NCBI GenBank assembly: GCA_031413495.1
Contig: JANOFE010000088.1
Span: 1 to 10,401 of the forward strand
Length of the DNA: 10,401 nt
Origin: JACMNW01 sp031413495
GTDB lineage: Bacteria > Pseudomonadota > Alphaproteobacteria > Rhodobacterales > Rhodobacteraceae
Direction: 5' to 3'
Shown here piece after piece: positions 6,234 through 10,401 of this stretch. The notes below the pieces were generated by a model, which was not told the DNA's origin, did no database searches, and saw only the letters and a program-made list of their open reading frames with translations. The position numbers and the translations under genes are program-made. Every line of letters starts with the position of its first letter. Position 1 is the stretch's first letter.

Positions 6234-7052
6234 ATGCCAGACCTAGCCACGCTTTTGCCAATGATTGCTTTGCTACTTGTCATCGGGGCCTTTGCCGGGG
6301 TTATCGCAGGCCTGTTGGGCGTTGGTGGCGGCATCGTGTTGGTGCCTGCGTTTTTCTACATGTTTGGCCATTTGGGTTATGGCGGCCCGCAATTGATGCA
6401 GGTCTGCCTTGCCACATCGCTTGCCACCATCATGGCCACGTCGATGCGGTCGGTGATGGCGCATCACCGCAAAGGTGCTGTGGATTGGGCAATCCTACGG
6501 TCTTGGGCACCATGGATCGTGTCGGGCGCAATAATCGGCGTCTTTGTCGCGTCAAGCGTCAAATCCACCACCCTGCAAGCTGTGTTTGGCACACTCGCGA
6601 TGCTGGCAGGTCTTTACATGGCCTTCGGGCGCGACCAGTGGCGTCTGGGCCAAGCCATGCCCACGCAACCTACGCGCGGCATCCTCGCCACCTCCATCGG
6701 CTTTCTGTCGGTGCTGATGGGCATCGGTGGCGGCACCTTCGGGGTGCCCCTGATGAGCCTTTATAACATGCCCATCCACCGCGCCATTGCCACTGCGTCC
6801 GGCTTTGGCATGGTCATCGCCGTGCCCTCGGTCATCGGATTTTTGTTCCTGTCTGTCGATCAAGCCCCACCTTATACGATTGGGGCCATCAACATCCCGG
6901 CGTTTCTGGTCGTCATCGGCACCACATTGCTGGCCACGCCGTGGGGCGTGCGTCTGGCGCATGCGATGAACCCCAAACCCCTGAAGCGCGCCTTTGCGGT
7001 GTTTCTGGTGCTTGTTGCGCTGAATATGCTGCGCAAAGTTGCCGGATGGTAG
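6234..7052 (+). CDS. Sulfite exporter TauE/SafE-family membrane protein
   Basis: A 272-residue integral membrane protein with the internal duplication typical of the TauE/SafE (DUF81) family. The half-repeat motif GLLGVGGGIVLVPAF (26-40) reappears as LMGIGGGTFGVPLM (161-174). Each is followed by a threonine/serine-rich helix, ATSLATIMATS (60-70) and ATASGFGMVIAVPS (186-199). Family members move sulfite, sulfoacetate or other small organic anions across the inner membrane; the substrate here is not predictable. The ATG at 6234 has AAGGG 6 nt upstream. The last codons overlap the start of the oxygenase gene as ATGGTAG, so the two are translationally coupled and probably share a function. Confidence 0.93.
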   Translation: MPDLATLLPMIALLLVIGAFAGVIAGLLGVGGGIVLVPAFFYMFGHLGYGGPQLMQVCLATSLATIMATSMRSVMAHHRKGAVDWAILRSWAPWIVSGAIIGVFVASSVKSTTLQAVFGTLAMLAGLYMAFGRDQWRLGQAMPTQPTRGILATSIGFLSVLMGIGGGTFGVPLMSLYNMPIHRAIATASGFGMVIAVPSVIGFLFLSVDQAPPYTIGAINIPAFLVVIGTTLLATPWGVRLAHAMNPKPLKRAFAVFLVLVALNMLRKVAGW

Positions 7053-7789
7053 AAACCGGCTGGACCCTGATCGGCCCGGACCCCGCAATTGCGGCTTGGG
7101 CACAGGCGGCGCATGCCGTTGCTTTGCAAACCCTTGATCTGCGGGCTGAGGCATGGCGCTGCGGCGGCACTTGGCTTGTCGGTGTCGATGCCTTGCCAAA
7201 TCCCCCGAATGGCCAGCTGTCAGATGCCCCGTTCCCGTGGCACGCTTTGCCCATTGTCTCCGAACCGCTGCACGCAGCACAGCTTTCAGTGGTGAAACCC
7301 GGCTATCCGCAGCCGTCGCCTAATGAAACCAACGCCGCCTTCACCTACCGCAAGACCCGCGATGCGGCCCATCTTGATGGCCTTATCCTGCAACCAGATG
7401 GGGCGCGGATGATGCAGGAGCCGCACCACTGGGTTCTTGGCATTGCGCTGAACAGCTGCAGCAGAGACGCCTCTCCCCTGGTGGTGTGGGAGGGCAGCCA
7501 TCACATTCTGCGCGATGCTTTGACCAAAGCACTGGCGGCACATGCGCCAGGTGACTGGGGCAAAATTGATCTCAACCCCGCCTATCAGGCCGCACGCAGA
7601 CAGGTTTTCGCAACTTGCACCCGCCGCATTCTGGCTGTCGCCGTGGGTCAGGCAACGCTGTTGCACCGCCACACCCTGCACGGCGTGGCCCCGTGGCAGC
7701 CAGACGCGCAAGCCCCGCCCGAAGGCCGGATGATCGCGTACTTCCGCCCGCAAATGGCAAGTGTCCAGAATTGGTTGACAGCGCCCTGA
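7046..7789 (+). CDS. Fe(II)/2-oxoglutarate-dependent oxygenase-like protein (PhyH-like)
   Basis: A 247-residue protein, predicted soluble. The probable iron ligands are the HxD pair His109/Asp111 (AAHLDGL) and a distal histidine, His212 (LHGVAP). Arg228 (EGRMIAYFRP), 16 residues later, is placed to bind 2-oxoglutarate. VVWEGSHHI (146-154) matches the PGSH-type turn of phytanoyl-CoA dioxygenase-like enzymes. Such enzymes couple 2-oxoglutarate decarboxylation to hydroxylation or oxidative cleavage of a small molecule; this substrate is unknown. The ATG at 7046 overlaps the stop of the TauE/SafE gene (ATGGTAG), which supports this start. A frame open further upstream to 6941 would lie inside the TauE/SafE gene and is not needed. 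Family assignment rests on motifs only, so an unrelated cupin-like fold cannot be excluded. Confidence 0.72.
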   Translation: MVETGWTLIGPDPAIAAWAQAAHAVALQTLDLRAEAWRCGGTWLVGVDALPNPPNGQLSDAPFPWHALPIVSEPLHAAQLSVVKPGYPQPSPNETNAAFTYRKTRDAAHLDGLILQPDGARMMQEPHHWVLGIALNSCSRDASPLVVWEGSHHILRDALTKALAAHAPGDWGKIDLNPAYQAARRQVFATCTRRILAVAVGQATLLHRHTLHGVAPWQPDAQAPPEGRMIAYFRPQMASVQNWLTAP

Positions 7790-7864
7790 TCTGACGCAGT
7801 CAAATTTCAACAAAGACTAAGCCTCGGGGTAAATTTTCGCCGCGACCTTCGCCCAACCGCTGCG

Positions 7865-8140
7865 TTAACGGTCCAGCCGCCCCATGCGCCCACCGCGCCG
7901 CTTGGCCAGTTTCGGTTCGCGTGTTGGCAAATCGGCAATAATCGCACTGCGCGCGGCATGCGTCATGCGCGACCAATGCGATATTTCTTCAATGGTCCGA
8001 AAGCATCCGACGCACAGCCGTTCTTCCGGGTGGATGACACAAAGCTTCACGCACGGCGATTCAACTTCGTCGCGCATCCAAACCTCGTCTTTTGCCAACC
8101 CGTCTTTCACAAAGCCGTCTTTCATTCTGTCGTCGTTCAC
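7865..8140 (-). CDS. DUF1289 domain-containing small cysteine-rich protein
   Basis: A 91-residue protein whose core SPCVKLCVIHPEERLCVGCFRTIEEISHW (28-56) is the DUF1289 signature. Four cysteines (30, 34, 43, 46) are spaced as a probable metal or Fe-S site. The molecular function of the family is not known. The GTG at 8140 overlaps the ruvX stop as GTGA, so it is translationally coupled to ruvX and is the last gene of the ccmI operon. An in-frame ATG at 8125 is an alternative start; neither has a clear Shine-Dalgarno. The N-terminal 20 residues are made of pentads (NDDRM, KDGFV, KDGLA, KDEVW) outside the domain and come from a 15-nt tandem repeat. The basic tail KLAKRRGGRMGRLDR suggests nucleic-acid contact; this is inference. 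Confidence 0.88.
   Translation of the reverse strand: MNDDRMKDGFVKDGLAKDEVWMRDEVESPCVKLCVIHPEERLCVGCFRTIEEISHWSRMTHAARSAIIADLPTREPKLAKRRGGRMGRLDR
8086..8139. repeat. 15-bp tandem repeat at the DUF1289 N-terminus
   Basis: On the plus strand the motif CGTCTTT(T/C) recurs at 8086, 8101 and 8116, with a variant CGTCGTTC at 8131. This is exactly 15-bp periodicity over four units. On the minus strand it encodes the KDGxx pentads. The last unit covers the ruvX stop and the DUF1289 start. Confidence 0.6.
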
Positions 8141-8616
8141 AGCGCGATCCGCCCCAAATAGGTCATACGGTCCAGCGCTCCTTGCAAGATATATCCTGCC
8201 GCCACCTGATCAATCACCTCATTGCGACGTTTTCGCGACGTATCCGCCTCTAACAGCGCCCGTTCCGCCGCAACGGTGGACAGCCGTTCATCCCAATAGC
8301 CAATTGGCAGATCCGTCACCTTGACCAGGTTGCGCGCAAAAGCCCGCGTTGCTTGTGCGCGGGGGCCCTCTGATCCGTCCATGTTGCGCGGCAAACCAAG
8401 GATCAATCCCGCGATATTGCGCTGCGCAATCAACGCCAGCAACTTGCCCGCATCTTCGGTAAACTTGGTGCGCCGGATCACCGTGATCGGGGTTGCCACC
8501 GACCGGCGCAGGTCAGATGCGGCAATCCCGATTGTCTTTTCGCCAAAATCAAGGCCGAACACCGCGCGCCCTTGCGGCAAGGCTGTGGCGAAATCTTCAA
8601 TAGCCTCGATGATCAT
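8137..8616 (-). CDS. ruvX: Putative pre-16S rRNA nuclease / Holliday junction resolvase-like RuvX (YqgF)
   Basis: A 159-residue RNase H-fold protein. The first acidic strand GLDFGEKTIGIAASD (21-35) carries Asp23. ILGLPRNMDGSEGPRA is the family's central signature, YWDERLSTVAAE the second acidic site, and DQVAAGYILQGALD the C-terminal helix with its aspartate. YqgF proteins trim the 5' end of 16S rRNA precursors in the cytoplasm; a Holliday-junction role was proposed earlier. The ATG at 8616 overlaps the ccmI stop as ATGA, and its own stop overlaps the next gene as GTGA, so the three genes form one tightly coupled operon. The length is slightly above the typical 140 residues because of about 16 extra N-terminal residues. 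Confidence 0.95.
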   Translation of the reverse strand: MIIEAIEDFATALPQGRAVFGLDFGEKTIGIAASDLRRSVATPITVIRRTKFTEDAGKLLALIAQRNIAGLILGLPRNMDGSEGPRAQATRAFARNLVKVTDLPIGYWDERLSTVAAERALLEADTSRKRRNEVIDQVAAGYILQGALDRMTYLGRIAL

Positions 8617-9830
8617 CGGCTCAGGCCTGCCTTGACTGCGGCTTCACCCAAACCTTGCAAAGCCACGCTGTCGCCGGCAAAGCGCCCCTGCGCCTCGGCA
8701 TAGATGGCTTGCGCACGCGGCAGATCACCCAATACCCCAAGCGAGCTTATCAGCCGCGCCCACTCCTCTGCCGGACCTCCCTCATTTGCCAATCGCGCGG
8801 ACAGGCTTTCAACCATCGTCTCGATCATCAGGCGCTGGTCCTGCGGTGTCATTTCGGCGGCGGCTGCCACGTCGGCCGCCGTGGGCCCGCCTGCGTCCGG
8901 CAAAACATAGTCCACCCCCGCCCGCGCCGCCACATCGCCGATCCCGTCCCGTATCGGTTCCATCCAAACCGCGTCTGGCGGCGACGTTTCCAACAGGTCC
9001 CGCCAGATCGAAAAGGCGCGATCAGCCCGGTCGCCTTGGGCAAACATCAAGCCGGAATAATAAAGTGCTGTACCATTGGCGGGCTCCAGTGCCAAGGCGG
9101 CGATCAGTTCCGCCTCTGCCTCGGGCGACACATAGCCCCCCGCAAGACCAATCATCAATTCCGCCAGATCAGCGTGATCTTTGCCCAAATCCGCAGGTTT
9201 TGCGGCCATCAGTGCCACCTGCGCATCCCGCGCCGCCGCCAGATTGCCCAGTGCCGCCTCATTGCGCACCAGCAACGTCAGCCCTTCGATATCGCCGGGC
9301 CGGTCTGCCACCGCTTGGCGCAGTTTGCTCAGCAGGTCGGCAAGTTCGGCGTCCGGCACACGGGCCTCACCCTTGGGTGCCGCCGCCTCGGCCACGGCTT
9401 GCGAGGGTCGTGATCTGTGATACGCCTCGGCGGCGTCCATGCGTGCGGCCAATGGCAAATCGGGATACCCCAATGCGCCAAGCTGCAGATATCCCCAGAC
9501 CGCGCCGCAAAACACCGTGGCGATCAGCAAACCCGCCCCCCAACGGGCGACAGCCGGTGTCGCAGGCGCAAAGGCGGGTCCCCGCCCGGCGCGGGCCGCC
9601 TCCAGAATGCGCCGTGATATCTCAACCCGCAGGCGGTCAGCCTCGGTCACCGCAACCCTGCCCGTCGCCAAATCACGCTCTACCTCAGCCAGTTGCGCGC
9701 GGTAAACCTGCACATCAAAGGCCGCGCCGGGCAAAGCTTCGTCTCGCTTCTGAAAAACAGTTGCAATCAGGCTGGCTGCAACGGCCAACAACATGCCCCC
9801 CGCCGCTATCCAGAAACCCCAATCGCCCAC
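8613..9830 (-). CDS. ccmI: Cytochrome c-type biogenesis protein CcmI (CycH)
   Basis: A 405-residue inner-membrane protein of the system I cytochrome c maturation pathway. It binds apocytochrome c through periplasmic TPR repeats and hands it to the CcmFH haem ligase. Helix 1 lies at about 7-26. A cytoplasmic loop with the family signature VYRAQLAEVERDLATGRV and ISRRILEA (43-78) follows. Helix 2 lies at about 98-115 (GAGLLIATVFCGAVWGYLQLG). The C-terminal part is an alanine-rich helical TPR domain with pairs such as LALEPANGTALYYSGLM. The GTG at 9830 is preceded by AAAGGGG 8 nt upstream, which supports this start. The gene leads a coupled operon with ruvX and the DUF1289 gene. The other ccm genes are not in this window. 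Confidence 0.92.
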   Translation of the reverse strand: MGDWGFWIAAGGMLLAVAASLIATVFQKRDEALPGAAFDVQVYRAQLAEVERDLATGRVAVTEADRLRVEISRRILEAARAGRGPAFAPATPAVARWGAGLLIATVFCGAVWGYLQLGALGYPDLPLAARMDAAEAYHRSRPSQAVAEAAAPKGEARVPDAELADLLSKLRQAVADRPGDIEGLTLLVRNEAALGNLAAARDAQVALMAAKPADLGKDHADLAELMIGLAGGYVSPEAEAELIAALALEPANGTALYYSGLMFAQGDRADRAFSIWRDLLETSPPDAVWMEPIRDGIGDVAARAGVDYVLPDAGGPTAADVAAAAEMTPQDQRLMIETMVESLSARLANEGGPAEEWARLISSLGVLGDLPRAQAIYAEAQGRFAGDSVALQGLGEAAVKAGLSR

Positions 9831-10036
9831 GTGAAACGCCCCTTTGCCGCTGTTGGGTTCTATCTAGGCGCTCAGTCGCCCCAGCAAAAGCCCGAAATCC
9901 CGATAACCGCGCCCTGCGCAAACTGTCACACCCCGGCCATCCGTCCGAATGTCGCAAATTTCCCGATTGTGCCGCTTGTGGGTGCGGATATATCTGCACC
10001 TCGTCCACACCGGGGCGTCAGCAGCGCGGGGCCACC
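9831..10036. promoter_or_regulatory. Divergent intergenic region between ccmI and soxB
   Basis: These 206 bp separate two divergently transcribed genes and must hold both promoters. For soxB, TTGTGC (9967-9972) and TATATC (9989-9994) with a 16-bp spacer form a passable sigma-70-type promoter. Its -10 box lies inside the palindrome at 9981-10000. For ccmI no convincing -35/-10 pair was found. No known riboswitch fold was recognised. Confidence 0.4.
9981..10000 (+). promoter_or_regulatory. 20-bp near-perfect palindrome, likely operator before soxB
   Basis: GGTGC-G-GATATATC-T-GCACC is an inverted repeat with nine of ten positions per arm matched; the only mismatch is 9986/9995. It lies 36 bp before the soxB ATG and overlaps the candidate -10 box. 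That is the expected position for a repressor site controlling sarcosine oxidase. The regulator is not in the window. Confidence 0.6.
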
Positions 10037-10401
10037 ATGAAACGCTATTCGGTATTTGCCATCGCACGCGAAGCCTTCCGCAATCATCAGGGGTGGGAAC
10101 GCGCTTGGGCCTCACCGTTGCCCAAGAAATCCTATGACGCCATCATCGTCGGCGCAGGTGGCCACGGCCTTGCCACCGCCTATTACCTTGGCAAGAACCA
10201 TGGCCTCACCAACGTGGCGATCATCGAAAAAGGCTGGCTCGGCGGCGGCAACACTGGTCGCAACACCACCATCATCCGCTCCAACTACCTGCAAGACCCC
10301 TCCGCCGCGATCTACGAAAAGGCGCGGTCCTTGTATGAAAACCTAAGCCAAGACCTGAACTACAACGTCATGTTCTCTCCCCGTGGCTTGCTGATGCTGG
10401 C
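10037..10401 (+). CDS. soxB: Sarcosine oxidase subunit beta, N-terminal fragment
   Basis: The first 121 codons are present; the gene runs off the right edge. SoxB is the catalytic flavoprotein subunit of heterotetrameric (alpha-beta-gamma-delta) sarcosine oxidase. That complex oxidises sarcosine to glycine, passing the methyl group to tetrahydrofolate or releasing formaldehyde, with hydrogen peroxide formed. The start MKRYSVFAIAREAFRNHQGW is typical of the beta subunit. YDAIIVGAGGHGLATAYYL (33-51) is the FAD-binding Rossmann motif GxGxxG. NHGLTNVAIIEKGW and GNTGRNTTIIRSNYL (71-85) are highly characteristic SoxB blocks. The histidine that carries covalent FMN lies beyond the window. The ATG at 10037 fits the family start, although the Shine-Dalgarno is weak. 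soxD, soxA and soxG would be expected downstream. Confidence 0.93.
   Translation, partial: MKRYSVFAIAREAFRNHQGWERAWASPLPKKSYDAIIVGAGGHGLATAYYLGKNHGLTNVAIIEKGWLGGGNTGRNTTIIRSNYLQDPSAAIYEKARSLYENLSQDLNYNVMFSPRGLLML

Noticed and set aside
6941..7045. Upstream extension of the oxygenase reading frame
   Set aside because: The extra 35 codons lie inside the TauE/SafE gene in another frame. The ATG at 7046 with its stop/start overlap is the better start.
6552..7280. 242-codon minus-strand open frame
   Set aside because: It is antisense to both the TauE/SafE and oxygenase genes, with no recognisable motif.
7286..7813. 175-codon minus-strand open frame
   Set aside because: It is antisense to the oxygenase gene, whose HxD, distal His and Arg motifs make the plus strand the coding one.
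7794..7865. ACGCAG/CTGCGT inverted repeat between the convergent oxygenase and DUF1289 genes
   Set aside because: It is only 6 bp with a 60-nt spacer and no T-run, too weak to call a terminator.
8655..9413. 252-codon plus-strand open frame
   Set aside because: It lies antisense inside ccmI, has a histidine/arginine/cysteine-rich composition and no domain. ccmI on the other strand is well supported.
1..10401. Mobile elements, CRISPR arrays, prophage, tRNA or rRNA genes
   Set aside because: I looked for transposase or integrase motifs, regularly spaced repeats and cloverleaf or rRNA sequences and recognised none.

Overview
The window looks like a chromosomal segment of an alphaproteobacterium, most likely of the Rhodobacterales (Rhodobacter/Roseobacter group). 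The DNA is GC-rich. The gene set is typical of that group: an RbsA/C/B-type sugar ABC transporter with an IclR regulator, dusA, a Bcr/CflA-type MFS exporter, TauE/SafE, a ccmI-ruvX-DUF1289 operon, and the start of a heterotetrameric sarcosine oxidase beta gene. The order assignment comes from protein resemblance and gene context; no rRNA or other marker gene is present.

Layout. (1) 1-2609, plus strand: the end of a sugar ABC transporter operon in the ribose-operon order ATPase, permease, periplasmic binding protein. The binding protein keeps the ligand-contact pattern of ribose-type proteins. A hairpin-rich spacer precedes it, and a probable intrinsic terminator (2661-2702) follows it. (2) 2763-3539, plus: an IclR-family regulator, probably controlling the transporter and unseen catabolic genes upstream. 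(3) 3540-3918: no convincing gene, but a compound hairpin. (4) 3919-4929, plus: dusA, convergent with and overlapping by 31 bp a Bcr/CflA-type MFS drug exporter (4899-6104, minus). (5) 6234-7789, plus: a TauE/SafE permease translationally coupled to a PhyH-like Fe(II)/2-oxoglutarate oxygenase. (6) 7865-9830, minus: ccmI, ruvX and a DUF1289 gene, joined by 4-bp start/stop overlaps. (7) 9831-10036: a divergent regulatory region with a near-perfect 20-bp palindrome. (8) 10037 to the end, plus: the 5' part of soxB.

How the genes work together. The transporter and IclR gene form a carbohydrate-uptake module. The coupled TauE/SafE and oxygenase genes suggest an oxidative step whose anionic product is exported, but neither substrate can be read from the sequence. 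ccmI serves cytochrome c maturation and ruvX serves 16S rRNA processing; both are housekeeping functions. soxB begins a sarcosine/one-carbon catabolic operon that continues beyond the window.

No clearly novel multi-gene system (defence island, CRISPR, prophage, mobile element) was found. The most worthwhile leads are the coupled TauE/SafE-oxygenase pair, the palindrome before soxB, the repeated GGTCNGACC palindromes after the binding-protein gene, and structured non-coding stretches at 1545-1646 and 3540-3918.
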